Source of the DNA: Paucidesulfovibrio sp036541255
GTDB lineage: Bacteria; Desulfobacterota; Desulfovibrionia; Desulfovibrionales; Desulfovibrionaceae
DNA length: 64,000 nucleotides
Assembly: GCA_036541255.1 (NCBI GenBank)
Contig: JAZHDD010000009.1
Location: forward strand, 27,928 to 91,927
Direction: 5' to 3'
Part shown: positions 26,022 through 36,300 of the stretch, piece after piece
Layout of the letters: each line of letters starts with the position of its first letter
How positions within the stretch are numbered: the stretch's first letter is position 1
Program-made: the position numbers and the translations under genes
Notes under the pieces: model-generated
Databases searched by the model: none
The model's input: the letters and a program-made list of their open reading frames with translations, nothing else
What the model was told of the DNA's origin: nothing

Positions 26022-27761
26022 CTATTTCAGTCCCCAGGCGCGCCAGATGCCGTCGCGCCAGGTGTTGAAGTTGTTCAGGAAGTCGTCCAGGGCCAGCTCG
26101 GCGCGTTCGCCCGTGCGGCGGTCCTTGGCCTCGATGATGCCGTTTTTCAGCCCCTTGCCACCCAGCACGAGCTGCATGGGGTAGCCGATCAGGTCGGCAT
26201 CGTTGAATTTCACGCCGGGCCGCTCGTTGCGGTCGTCGTAGAGCACGTCCACTCCTGCGTCGCTGAGCAGGGCGTAAAGCTCCTCGGCCTTGTCCGTCAC
26301 GTCCTGATCCTTGCCGCCCAGGGCCATGAGGCAGACCTCGAAGGGGGCGATGGAGGGCGGGAACACGGCTCCGTTCTCGTCGTTGTTCTGCTCGATGGCC
26401 GAGGCCACGATGCGTGAAACGCCGATGCCGTAACAGCCCATGACCATGGTCTGGTCCTTGCCGTTTTCGTCCAGGAAGGTGGCGTTCATGGCCTTGGAGT
26501 ATTTCAGGCCAAGCTTGAACACGTGGCCCACCTCGATACCCTTCCAGAATTCGATGCGCCCGCCGCACTCGGGACAGGCGTCCTCGGGGGTGATCACACG
26601 CAGATCCGCAAAACGCTCGATAGCGGCGTCGCGGCCCAGATGCACGTTTTTCAGATGCGCGTCGGCCTTGTTCGCGCCTGTGATCCAGCCCTGGTCCAAG
26701 CGCAGTTCGTTGTCCGCGAACACGCGCTTGACCTTGAGGTTCACGGGACCGGCAAAGCCCACGGGCGCGCCTGTCCAGGCCTGGACCTGCTCCGGGCTGG
26801 CCATGTTCAGTTCGTTGGCGCCGAGCAGGTTGCGCAGCTTCACGTCGTTGAGCTCGCGGTCGCCGCGCACCAGTGCAGCCACGGCTTCGCCGTCCGCGTC
26901 AAAGAGCAGGGTCTTGACCAGGGCCGAAGGAGCGACGTGCAGCAGCGTACAGACTTCGTCGACCGTGTGGGCCTTGGGCGTGGAAATTTCCTCGGGCGCG
27001 GGCACGGCGGTCTGGGCCGGACAGTCGCTTCCGGTGTCGCGAACGGCGGCCTTTTCCAGGTTCGCGGCATAGCCGCAGGATTCGTCCTGGCAAACCGCGA
27101 TGGTGTCCTCGCCGGTCTCGGCCAGGACCATGAATTCATGCGAGAAGTCGCCGCCGATGGCCCCGGAGTCCGCCCGCACGGCGCGGAATTTCAGCCCGAT
27201 GCGCTTGAAGGCGCGGGAATAGGCCTCGTACATGGCCCGGTAGCTTTCCTCGGCTCCGGCCTCGTCTTTGTCAAAGGAGTAGGCGTCTTTCATGATGAAT
27301 TCGCGGCCGCGCATCAGGCCGAAACGGGGCCGAATCTCGTCACGGAATTTGGTCTGGATCTGGTAGAGGTTCAGGGGCAATTGCTTGTAGGAGCGGACCT
27401 CGCCGCGCACCAGATCGGTGATGACTTCCTCGTGCGTGGGGCCGAGGCAGTAGTCCCGGCCATGCCGGTCACTCAGGCGCAGCAGCTCCTTGCCGTAGAA
27501 ATCCCAACGTCCGGTCTCTTTCCAGAGGTCGCCGGGCTGGACCATGGGCAGCAGCACTTCCAGGGCTCCGGCGCGGTTCATTTCCTCGCGCACGATATTG
27601 GCGACCTTGTTCACGGAGCGCAGGCCCAGGGGCAGGTAGTTGTAGATGCCGCTGGTGAGCTTGCGGATCATGCCCGCGCGCAGCAGAATTTTGTGGGAGA
27701 CCACCTCGGCTTCGGAGGGGGATTCCTTGAGGGTCGGGATGTAATAGCGGGTCAGACGCAT
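26022..27761 (-). CDS. proS: Prolyl-tRNA synthetase
   Basis: A 579-residue bacterial-type (long) class II synthetase. Motif 1 lies near the N-terminus, motif 2 around FRDEIRPRFGLMRGREF, and motif 3 around GCYGIGVSRIVAS. The editing insertion domain lies at about 225-385 and the anticodon domain at the C-terminus. It charges tRNA-Pro and clears misacylated Ala. The start codon immediately follows the ispG stop (TAA-ATG), so translation is coupled. Confidence 0.97.
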   Translation of the reverse strand: MRLTRYYIPTLKESPSEAEVVSHKILLRAGMIRKLTSGIYNYLPLGLRSVNKVANIVREEMNRAGALEVLLPMVQPGDLWKETGRWDFYGKELLRLSDRHGRDYCLGPTHEEVITDLVRGEVRSYKQLPLNLYQIQTKFRDEIRPRFGLMRGREFIMKDAYSFDKDEAGAEESYRAMYEAYSRAFKRIGLKFRAVRADSGAIGGDFSHEFMVLAETGEDTIAVCQDESCGYAANLEKAAVRDTGSDCPAQTAVPAPEEISTPKAHTVDEVCTLLHVAPSALVKTLLFDADGEAVAALVRGDRELNDVKLRNLLGANELNMASPEQVQAWTGAPVGFAGPVNLKVKRVFADNELRLDQGWITGANKADAHLKNVHLGRDAAIERFADLRVITPEDACPECGGRIEFWKGIEVGHVFKLGLKYSKAMNATFLDENGKDQTMVMGCYGIGVSRIVASAIEQNNDENGAVFPPSIAPFEVCLMALGGKDQDVTDKAEELYALLSDAGVDVLYDDRNERPGVKFNDADLIGYPMQLVLGGKGLKNGIIEAKDRRTGERAELALDDFLNNFNTWRDGIWRAWGLK

Positions 27762-28838
27762 TTATTTTTTTCTCCGTTCTTCCAGAAACGAGTCCAGTTC
27801 TTTGATGAATTCGGGCAGCAGATTTTCTTCGCCGCGCACTTTGCGGACGACTTCGCCCTTGCGGAAAATGATGCCCAGGCCCCGGCCCCCGGCGATGCCG
27901 ATGTCGGCTTCCTTGGCCTCTCCCGGCCCGTTGACCACGCAGCCCATGACCGCGCAGGTGAACACGTCGGGCACGCCGCGCAACCGTTTTTCCACTTCGC
28001 CCGCCAGGGTGATGAGGTCGATCTCGGTGCGGCCGCAGGTGGGGCAGGACACGATCTCCGGGCCGCGCTCGCGCAAGCCCAGGGCGCGCAGAATTTCCCA
28101 GGCCACGCCGATCTCGTCCACGGGATCGTGGGTCAGGGAGACGCGCAGGGTGTCGCCCAGGCCTTCCCAGAGCAGGATGCCCAGGCCCACGGAACTTTTG
28201 ACCGCGCCGCGCACCAGGGTTCCGGCTTCGGTGATGCCGATGTGCAGCGGATAGTCCACTTTTTCGGAAAGCAGTTGGTAGGCCCGGATGGTGTTTCGGA
28301 CCGAGGAGGACTTGAGCGAAATTTTGGTGTCGGCAAAGCCGCGTTTTTCCAGCAGGGCCACATGGCCCAAAGCGCTTTCCACCATGGCCTCGGGCGTGGG
28401 GCCGCCGAATTTGGCCAGCAGCTCCTTTTCGAGCGAGCCGCTGTTCACGCCGATACGGATGGGCAGGCCGCGATCCTTGGCCGCGTCCACCACGGCGTCC
28501 ACCTTTTCCGCGCCGCCGATATTGCCGGGATTGATGCGCAGCGCGTCCATGCCTGCCTCGGCCGCGAGCAAGGCCAGACGATAGTCGAAGTGGATGTCGG
28601 CCACGAGGGGCACCGGCGAGTTGCGTCGGATGGCAGCGAGCGCATTGGCGGCGATCTCGTCGGGAACCGCGAGGCGCACGATTTCGCACCCGGCTTCGGC
28701 CAGTTCGTTGATCTGGGCCAGGGTGGCGTTCACGTCGCGGGTGTCGGTATTGCACATGGACTGGACGCGGATGGGATTGTCTCCGCCCACGCCCACGTCG
28801 CCTATGCGGACTTCACGGGTTTTCTTACGCTCGTTCAT
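27762..28838 (-). CDS. ispG: 4-hydroxy-3-methylbut-2-enyl diphosphate synthase
   Basis: A 358-residue GcpE that converts MEcPP to HMBPP, the penultimate MEP-pathway step. The TIM-barrel part carries IRVQSMCNTDTRDV and RINPGNIG. The [4Fe-4S] domain has CPTCGR and a later Cys in CAVMGCVVNGPGEA. The ATG at 28838 fits the family N-terminus; a TTG at 28871 could extend it by 11 residues. It is followed directly by proS. With dxs and ispH this is the third MEP gene in the window. Confidence 0.95.
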   Translation of the reverse strand: MNERKKTREVRIGDVGVGGDNPIRVQSMCNTDTRDVNATLAQINELAEAGCEIVRLAVPDEIAANALAAIRRNSPVPLVADIHFDYRLALLAAEAGMDALRINPGNIGGAEKVDAVVDAAKDRGLPIRIGVNSGSLEKELLAKFGGPTPEAMVESALGHVALLEKRGFADTKISLKSSSVRNTIRAYQLLSEKVDYPLHIGITEAGTLVRGAVKSSVGLGILLWEGLGDTLRVSLTHDPVDEIGVAWEILRALGLRERGPEIVSCPTCGRTEIDLITLAGEVEKRLRGVPDVFTCAVMGCVVNGPGEAKEADIGIAGGRGLGIIFRKGEVVRKVRGEENLLPEFIKELDSFLEERRKK

Positions 28839-28894
28839 GGGGAGCAGACCGTAACCGAATTCAGGGTGCAAGCCAAGAGCGGCAAGGGGCGCTG

Positions 28895-29641
28895 TCAGGG
28901 CAGCCAGGCGCGGGCAATGAGATGCACTTCCGCGTAGCTGAGCTTTTTGCGCACGGCCAGAGCCAGTTCCAGAGCCATTTCCATCTTGCGCCGGGCCGAA
29001 TCCAATATTTCGTCGCGCACGTCGCTGAGATGGTTTTCCAGGAAACGGAAGTCGAAACCGTCCACCACCAGGGAAAGTCCTTCGGCAAAATAGGGCGTGC
29101 GCGCATAGGGCAGGAAGCGCTCCAGGCCCTGACGCGATTCGTGCCGGGCGTGCAGGGCGTAGAAGAGCAGTTTGACCATGAGCCGGTCCGCGCTCATCTT
29201 GTGGTCCACTTCCAGGAGCGTGGGCAGGTCGCCGTCCTTGGTCCGCACGCTGTCGGCCAGGGTCGAGGCCATGTCAAAGGCGCGTTTCTCCTCCATGGGC
29301 GGCCGTGCAAAGAGCGAACTCATGCGCACCAGGGTCACGCGCGGATTTTCGCGTGTCGGCACGGCCACCAGCGCGATGCGCATCATGTCCAGCTTGCGGC
29401 GGTATTCGCGCAGGATGTTCTCGCTGCGGGCCTGGGCCAGGCGGCGTATGGTCGAGGATTCCAGACTGGAGAAGGTCGCCTCCAGCAGAAAACGCACATA
29501 CGGCTCGCTGGTGTGCTCGATTTCTTCGTCCAGGATGGCCGCGATTTTCTTGGCGTCCGTGAGTTTCTTGATGGAGAGCCAATAGGCGGCGAGGCCCTCG
29601 AAGGGCATTTCCAGAATATCGTATTGCGTGACGTTTTCCAT
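28895..29641 (-). CDS. Conserved hypothetical, mostly helical protein
   Basis: A 248-residue soluble protein with long predicted helices and heptad-like charged stretches, no signal, no membrane segment and no cysteine. I do not recognise a family. It lies 56 bp upstream of ispG on the same strand, so it may head an operon with ispG, proS and the exonuclease. The upstream side is a 174-bp gap shared with the divergent lgt. Ribosome site weak. Confidence 0.6.
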   Translation of the reverse strand: MENVTQYDILEMPFEGLAAYWLSIKKLTDAKKIAAILDEEIEHTSEPYVRFLLEATFSSLESSTIRRLAQARSENILREYRRKLDMMRIALVAVPTRENPRVTLVRMSSLFARPPMEEKRAFDMASTLADSVRTKDGDLPTLLEVDHKMSADRLMVKLLFYALHARHESRQGLERFLPYARTPYFAEGLSLVVDGFDFRFLENHLSDVRDEILDSARRKMEMALELALAVRKKLSYAEVHLIARAWLP

Positions 29642-29815
29642 ATCGTTACCGCTTCATCGCCGCCTGAGGGTTGACGCGCGCCGGGCTTCGGCGCACCTTG
29701 CGGCAGGCGTGCCGGACATGCTAGCGCAATTTTGCACGGAAACAAAGCGGTGCGGCGCTCTGTCCGCCAAAAGCCATTGCCGCTGTCCGCAGCCCAAGTT
29801 CGGAGGAGTACCCAT

Positions 29816-30628
29816 TTGATCGTTCTGCCCCAATTCGACCCCATTGCCCTTGAGATCGGCCCGTTGGCTGTCCGCTGGTACGGTCTGGCCTATGCCGCCG
29901 GTTTCATCATCGCCTGGCTCTGGGGGCGCAGCCGTACCGCTGACGCATGGCGCGGGATCACGTCGCGGCAACTCGACGATCTGCTCACCTGGTTGATTCT
30001 CGGATTGGTTCTGGGCGGGCGGCTCGGTTTCGTGCTCTTCTACAACCTGCCCTGGTACCTGGAGCATCCCCTGGACGTCTTCAAGGTCTGGCAGGGGGGC
30101 ATGGCCTTTCACGGCGGGGCCTTGGGCGTGATTCTCGTGCTCGCGCTCTTTGCCCGGGTGCACCGCATCCCGTTTCTGACCCTGGGGGATTTCCTGGTAC
30201 CGCTCGTGCCGCCGGGCCTGCTGCTCGGGCGGCTGGCCAATTTTAACAATGGCGAACTCTGGGGCCGCACCACGGACCTGCCTTGGGGCATGGTCTTCCC
30301 CTTGCCCGGTGCAGGCGATTTGCCGCGCCATCCTTCCCAGCTGTACGAAGCCGGTCTGGAAGGGCTGGCCTTGCTGTTGCTGCTCTGGTGGTATTCGCGT
30401 CGGCCCCGGCCCAGGGGCGCTGTGGCAGGATTGTTTTTGTTCGGGTATGGCGCGTTCCGCTTTCTGGTGGAGTTCGCGCGGCAGCCCGACGCGCAGCTCG
30501 GCTATCTGGCGTTTGACTGGCTGACAATGGGCCAGGTGTTGTCCGCGCCCATGATGCTTCTGGGGCTTTGGTTGCTGTTGCGGCCTAGCGCTTCGGGCGG
30601 GCTTCCCACGGCGCGCCCGGCACGCTGA
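29816..30628 (+). CDS. lgt: Prolipoprotein diacylglyceryl transferase
   Basis: A 270-residue integral membrane Lgt that attaches diacylglycerol to the lipobox Cys of prolipoproteins. The signature GGMAFHGG, GRLANFNNGELWGR and PRHPSQLYEA segments are present, with about seven transmembrane helices. The start is TTG at 29816, preceded by a strong GGAGGAG; the open frame back to 29732 is not homologous. Its 3' end overlaps the convergent glutamine cyclotransferase gene by 44 bp. Confidence 0.94.
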   Translation: MIVLPQFDPIALEIGPLAVRWYGLAYAAGFIIAWLWGRSRTADAWRGITSRQLDDLLTWLILGLVLGGRLGFVLFYNLPWYLEHPLDVFKVWQGGMAFHGGALGVILVLALFARVHRIPFLTLGDFLVPLVPPGLLLGRLANFNNGELWGRTTDLPWGMVFPLPGAGDLPRHPSQLYEAGLEGLALLLLLWWYSRRPRPRGAVAGLFLFGYGAFRFLVEFARQPDAQLGYLAFDWLTMGQVLSAPMMLLGLWLLLRPSASGGLPTARPAR

Positions 30629-31391
30629 GTTCAAAGACCCTGTCCCAATTCTTGCCCGTGACGTAGAGCCGCTTGTTGGCCTCGTCCCAGGCCAGGCCGT
30701 TGGCCACGCCCGCTTCCTGTAAAAGTAGCTTGCGCAATGGCGAGAGATCCAACCATGCCACCACCTTACCCTGGTCCTGCCCGGCGAGGCTCACCACCGC
30801 GACTTTATCCTCGAACCAGATATTGGCCAGAAGCCAATCCTGCACGATTTCCAGTTCGTTGAGCTGGGCCACGGGCCGTGCATTGTCCACGACCGTGAAT
30901 TCTCCCAGAGGCCGCAGATCGCCAGGAGCGAACATGCGGATCTGTGCCGAGCCGTCACTAAGAAAGAGCTGATCGCGCGTTGCGGCCAGCCCCCAGGCTT
31001 CGCGGCCCAGACGTAATTCGCCGGCTGCGGAAAACCGCTGTATGTCCCAGAGCAGCGCCCGGCCCGATTTCCAGGTCAGTTGCAGAAGGTTGTCACCGAC
31101 CAGGGCCAATCCTTCGCCGAAAAGGTTGGCGTCCAGGTTCCTGCTGCGCAGCACCGCGCCTGTTTCCGGCTGCACTTCGCGCAGTTCGGATTCGCCGTAA
31201 TGGCCCGTGCTCTCATAAAACAGGCCGTCATGCAGGAGAAAGCCCTGGGTAAAGGCGGCAGTGTCGTGCGGCAGGGCGCGAACCGCGCGGACCGGCAGCA
31301 AGGGGGCGTCCGGCGTTGCAGCCTGGGCGGGTGTGCAGAGCAACAGCGCGGCCGTGCAGAAACCGGCGAGAAACGTGAGTATGAAGGGCAT
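30585..31391 (-). CDS. Exported glutamine cyclotransferase
   Basis: A 268-residue protein of the plant-type glutaminyl cyclase family (five-bladed beta-propeller), which forms N-terminal pyroglutamate. The signal peptide is residues 1-24 (ending AQA). Family stretches are DTAAFTQGFLL, YESTGHYGES, NELEIV and NGLAWDE. The ATG at 31391 is preferred to 31490 because it begins the signal peptide. It overlaps lgt at its end. The physiological substrate in bacteria is not established. Confidence 0.85.
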   Translation of the reverse strand: MPFILTFLAGFCTAALLLCTPAQAATPDAPLLPVRAVRALPHDTAAFTQGFLLHDGLFYESTGHYGESELREVQPETGAVLRSRNLDANLFGEGLALVGDNLLQLTWKSGRALLWDIQRFSAAGELRLGREAWGLAATRDQLFLSDGSAQIRMFAPGDLRPLGEFTVVDNARPVAQLNELEIVQDWLLANIWFEDKVAVVSLAGQDQGKVVAWLDLSPLRKLLLQEAGVANGLAWDEANKRLYVTGKNWDRVFELSVPGAPWEARPKR

Positions 31392-31480
31392 GTGTTTCCT
31401 TACCCGCGCTCCCGGACGCTGGCAATCGTTGTCCTGCTCTCTTGGCGTGACAACACTGCGGGTATGGTTTATTTTGGCGT

Positions 31481-33298
31481 ATGGGTTCAAAAAAGAAGCA
31501 GTCCGCGCCTATTGCGGGCAATAGCGCCGGTTCCGGTGAAAATCCAAGTCTTGCCGGACTGTCCGGCGACATGTGCCGCACGTTTTTCGAGGGCGCGCCT
31601 CTGGGTATGTTCCTGGCCGATGCTCACGGCGTTCTGCTCGCGCACAACGCCGCGTTGAGACAACAATTCTCCCTTCCCGAAGTGTTGCAGCAGGACATCC
31701 GCATCGATGACCTATTGGGCCCGTCCGCCTGCTATTACCGAATTCGCGGCCTGGAGGCTCCGGGACATTCCGTGGCTTTTGAGGTGCAGACCCCGGATAG
31801 CCATGGGGAGTCTTTCCTGGCCCGCGTGACCTTGCGCGGCGTGCAGGCTGAGGGCGGGGCGTATCTCGAGGGTGTTGTCGAAAACATGGGGGTGCTGCTC
31901 CGGGCGGAATTGGCCTTGGCGGAAAGCCTTGCCCAAGTGGAACGGGAAGTGGAGGAACGCACGGCCGAGCTGGAAAAGGCCAACGCGGCGTTGACCCGGG
32001 AAATTGAGGAGCACAAGCGGTCCGAGCAGGAACTTCGCCGTTCGCAGCGGAATTTACGCGTTGTCCTGGATGGCTCGTATGACGCCATATTCGTTCATGA
32101 TTTGAACGGGCGGCTTTTGGACGTGAATAGCAAAATGCTGGAAATGTATGGCGTTACCCGGGAAGAAGCGTTCAACTACACCATTGCCCAAGATTATTCC
32201 GCGCCGGGCGCTCCGATTCGCGATTTGGACGAACGCTGGGAAAAGGCCGTGCAGGGCCAGCCGCAGTTTTTCGAGTGGATGGCGCGCAGGCCCTTGAACG
32301 GGGAGCTTTTCCCTGTCGAGGTCTATTTGAGCCGCGCCGAGGAGGAGCAGGAGTCCGTCATTCTGGCCAACGTGCGGGATATTTCCGAGCGGCGCAGCAT
32401 AGAGGATCGCCTGCGCACCCTGTCGCAGGCCGTGGAGCAAAGTCCGGCCTCGGTCGTGATAACGAATCGTATGGGCCTGATCGAATACGTGAATCCCCGG
32501 TTCACGCAGATTACGGGTTACACCCTGGAAGAGGTGCAGGGGCAAAACAACCGTCTGCTCAAGTCCGGGTATCAGTCCGATGATTACTACAAAGACCTTT
32601 GGAACAAGCTTTCCGCCGGCCAGGAGTGGCGCGGAGAATTCTGCAACCGTACAAAGGATGGCCGGATCATCTGGGAGTCCGCTTCCATTTCTCCCATCTT
32701 CGACAAGAACGGCGTGCTGGTCAAATTCGTCGGGGTGAAGGAGGACATATCGGAGCGCAAGGCCCAGGAAGAACGTTTTCAGCATTTGGCATTGTACGAC
32801 CAACTCACGGGACTGCCCAACCGGACCCTGTTCATGGACCGTCTTGCCCAGGCTGTGGTTCACTCGGAACGCTACGGAGACAATACCGCGCTTCTTTTCC
32901 TTGATCTGGACAAGTTCAAACCCGTCAACGACAGGTATGGGCATGAGGTGGGCGACCAGGTCCTGCGGGAAGTGGCCGTGCGCATCCGGGCCTGTCTGCG
33001 AGAAATGGACACGGCTGCCCGCATCGGCGGTGATGAATTTGTGGTCGTGCTCCAGGATGCGAAGGATCGTGAGCAGATTCTCGGCGTGGGGCACCGTCTT
33101 GTTGAGGCTATGGCCGCTCCGATCCATGTCCGCGGCCATGTCTGCACGGACTTGGGGGTGAGCATCGGCGTGAGCGTCTGCCCGGAGCATGGCCGTGATG
33201 GGGATATATTGCTGCATAGGGCCGATCTGGCCATGTACAAGGTCAAGGCTCGGGGAGGCAATGGATTGGCCTTCTGGGAGCCGGACAGCCTGGAGTGA
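31481..33298 (+). CDS. PAS-GGDEF diguanylate cyclase
   Basis: A 605-residue sensor with no membrane helix. A degenerate PAS at about 30-140, a coiled coil at 145-190, and two further PAS domains (about 190-310 and 315-435, both ending DISER) are followed by GGDEF (about 440-600). The active motif is intact (GGDEF in AARIGGDEFVVVL), and an RxxD inhibitory site (REMD) lies five residues before it. Active c-di-GMP synthesis with product feedback is therefore expected. There is no EAL domain. It ends at a terminator shared with the convergent RND pump. Input signal unknown. Confidence 0.92.
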   Translation: MGSKKKQSAPIAGNSAGSGENPSLAGLSGDMCRTFFEGAPLGMFLADAHGVLLAHNAALRQQFSLPEVLQQDIRIDDLLGPSACYYRIRGLEAPGHSVAFEVQTPDSHGESFLARVTLRGVQAEGGAYLEGVVENMGVLLRAELALAESLAQVEREVEERTAELEKANAALTREIEEHKRSEQELRRSQRNLRVVLDGSYDAIFVHDLNGRLLDVNSKMLEMYGVTREEAFNYTIAQDYSAPGAPIRDLDERWEKAVQGQPQFFEWMARRPLNGELFPVEVYLSRAEEEQESVILANVRDISERRSIEDRLRTLSQAVEQSPASVVITNRMGLIEYVNPRFTQITGYTLEEVQGQNNRLLKSGYQSDDYYKDLWNKLSAGQEWRGEFCNRTKDGRIIWESASISPIFDKNGVLVKFVGVKEDISERKAQEERFQHLALYDQLTGLPNRTLFMDRLAQAVVHSERYGDNTALLFLDLDKFKPVNDRYGHEVGDQVLREVAVRIRACLREMDTAARIGGDEFVVVLQDAKDREQILGVGHRLVEAMAAPIHVRGHVCTDLGVSIGVSVCPEHGRDGDILLHRADLAMYKVKARGGNGLAFWEPDSLE

Positions 33299-33304
33299 GA
33301 ACAG

Positions 33305-33333
33305 AAAAAAGGGGCCATTACGGCCCCTTTTCT
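33305..33333. terminator. Bidirectional terminator
   Basis: AAAAGGGGCC / GGCCCCTTTT with an ATTAC loop and flanking A and T tracts, between the diguanylate cyclase and the RND pump. Confidence 0.88.
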
Positions 33334-33355
33334 TGTGTATGGAGAGGCGGGATGC

Positions 33356-36300
33356 CTAGGCGCTGCGGGCCTGCTTCCGGGCCAGGAGCCGGGCAGACAG
33401 GGATTCTTTGAGTGAGCAGAGTACCGGTACCACCAGCAGGGTCAGCAACGTGGCCACGGCCAGCCCGAAGATAACGGCCACAGCCATGGAGCCCCACCAT
33501 TGGGAGGACTCGCCCCCCACCACGACCTCGAAGTTGAAGAAGTCGAAGCTGACGCCCGTGGCCATGGGCAACAGACCCAGCACCGTGGTGATGGCCGTGA
33601 GGATGACCGGCCTGAAGCGGGTCTGGCCGGCCCGCAGGAGCGCGTCGCGCACGCCCATGCCTCTCGCCTTGAGCTGCTCGAAATAGTCTATGAGCACGAT
33701 GGCGTTGTTTACGACCACGCCCGCAAGACTGATGACGCCCACGCCGGTCATGATGATGCCGAAGGGCATGTTGCAGACCAGCAGGCCGAGGAAGACGCCG
33801 ATGAGCGAGAGCATGACCGAGGTCAGGATGATGAACGGCGTGAGCACGGAGTTGAACTGGGTCACGAGCACGATGAAGATGATGAACAGGCAGGCCACAA
33901 AGGCCTTGCCCAAAAAGTCCTGGGCCTTGGCCTGCTCTTCCTGTTCCCCCGTGAAGGTGAATTCGTAGCCGCGCGGCAGGGGATAGTCTGCCAGGGTTTT
34001 CTTGACCACCACGAGCAGGTCGTTGGCAAGATAGCCCGTGGCTACGTCCGAGGAGACCGTGACCACGCGTTTCTGGTCGATGCGTTTGATGGAGCCCAGT
34101 CCTGAGGAAAGATGGATCTGGGCCAGCGAGGTCAATGGCACGGGCTGTCCTTCCGGGCCGGAAACCGTGAGCCGTTTGACACCCTCCACGCTGGTGCGAT
34201 CCTTTTTCGCCAACTTGGCAACGATGTCGTATTCGTCCTTGCCTTCGCGATAGGTTCCCACCTTGGCACCGTTCACGGCCGACTTGACCGTGTAGGCCAC
34301 GACATAGGCGCTGATGCCGAGCAGGGCCGATTTTTCCTTGTCCACGTCGACGCGGATTTCAGGCTTGCCCGAGACATAGTCGTCCTTGAGGTCGATAAGG
34401 CCGGGAATTTCCTTGATGCGTTTGCGCACATCCTCGGCAATGCGGCCCAGCTCGCCCATGTCGTCGCCGGAGATTTCCAGGTTGATGGGTTTGCCCGTGG
34501 GTGGTCCGTTCTGTTCCTTTTCCACGCGTACTTCCACGCCTTTCATGAGTTCGTCGAGCCTGCCGCGGATTTCGTCCGCCACTTCCGGGGAGGGCCGCGA
34601 ACGCAGGTGGAAGTCGCGAAAGTCCATGGCAACCGAGGACAGATGCGAATTGCCGCCGCCCGCCGAACTGAGGCCGCCTCCGGCCTCGGTGCCGACGCTG
34701 GCGATGACGAATTGGATGTCCGGGTATTCCATGGCCACCTTTTCCACCTTGCGCGTCAGTTCGTCCGAGGTGTCCAGGTTGGTGCCGATGGGCGATTTGA
34801 TGTTCACGTACACGACCTTGGGGTCGGTGTCCGGGAAGAACTCGACGCCGCGTCCGAACATGCCGAAGGCCATGATGGAGCCCACAAAAAGGATGAAGGA
34901 GGCCAGGACGACTTTGCCGCGATTATCCAGGGACCAGGCCAGCAGCACGGCATAGAGGTCGCGGACACGGTTGACGTTCCTGTCGATGAGGCCGGGCTTG
35001 GCCTCTTCCTCGGCGCTTTTGGCGGTTTGCCAAAGAGAGGAAAAGACCGGGTTGACCACCAGGGCCACGAACAGGGAAGCGAACAGGCCGATGATTACGG
35101 TCTGGGGCAGGAAGGTCATGAACTCGCCCATGATGCCGGGCCAGAAGATCATGGGGAAGAACGCGCCCACCGTGGTCAGAGTCGAGGTGATCACGGGCCA
35201 GGCCACCTGGTCGGTGCCGATGGCCGCGGCCTCTTCGCGGGTTTTGCCCTGCTGCATGTGGCGATAGATGTTCTCCACGATGACGATGCCGTTGTCCACG
35301 AGCATGCCCAGGGCCAGCGTCAGGGAGAAGAGCACGACCATGTTCAGGGTGATGCCGAAGGCCTGGAGCATGATGAAGGTGATGAGCATGGAAAGCGGAA
35401 TGGCCATGGATACGAACATGGCCGAACGGCCTCCGATGAAGATCAGCACTACGGCGAGCACCAGGATCAGGCCGGTGAGAATGTTGTTCTCCAGGTCGCT
35501 GACCATGTTGCGGATGTCCGTGGACTTGTCGCCCGTGAGGTCGATTTTCATGTCCGGCGGGAATTGGGGGCGCATCTCGTCGATGACGGCCTTGACGTTG
35601 TCGATGACCTCCACGATGTTCGCGCCGGTGCGCTTCTTTACCTGAAGCGTCACGGACTGGGCGCCGTTGATGCGGCTGATGGTCGAGGGATCTTTGTAGT
35701 GGTCGCGGATGGAGGCGATGTCACGCAGATATACGGGCTTGCCGTCGCGTACAAAGGCCACGATGCTGTTGATCTCGTTCGGGTGCTCGTATTCCTCGGG
35801 CACGCGGACCAGATATTTTTGGCGGCCGATGTCCATGGATCCGCCGGGCATGTTCACGTTGGAGTTGCGCACAGCGTCCAGCAGATTCTGGAAGGGCATG
35901 TTGTAGAAGGCCACGCGATCCAGATCCACTTCCACATGGATTTCCCGTTCCAGTCCGCCCACGAGTTCCACGTCGAGCACGCCTTCCACGCCTTCCATGC
36001 GGTCCTCGAAGTCCTCGGCAAAGACCTTGAGCCGCTTGAGGCTGAAGGGGCCGGACAGGACCACGTTGAGGATCGGAAAGTCCGAAAAGTTCTTTTCCTC
36101 GATGACAGGGTCGTCGGGCAGGTCCGTAGGCAGATCGCCTTTGGCCAGATCCACCTTGTCGCGCACCTTTTGCAGGGCGTCGTCAATGTCCACGTCGGGC
36201 GTGAATTTGATGGCGATGGCCGAAATGCCGTCGTCAGAGACGGAGGTGATTTCTTCCACGTCCGAGAGGCCCTTGAGCTTGCGCTCCAGGGGCATGGTCA

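Noticed and set aside
26523..28937. An 804-codon plus-strand open frame opposite proS and ispG
   Set aside because: Both minus-strand genes show complete motifs. The plus frame is a GC-rich antisense artefact of low-complexity His/Gly/Val sequence.
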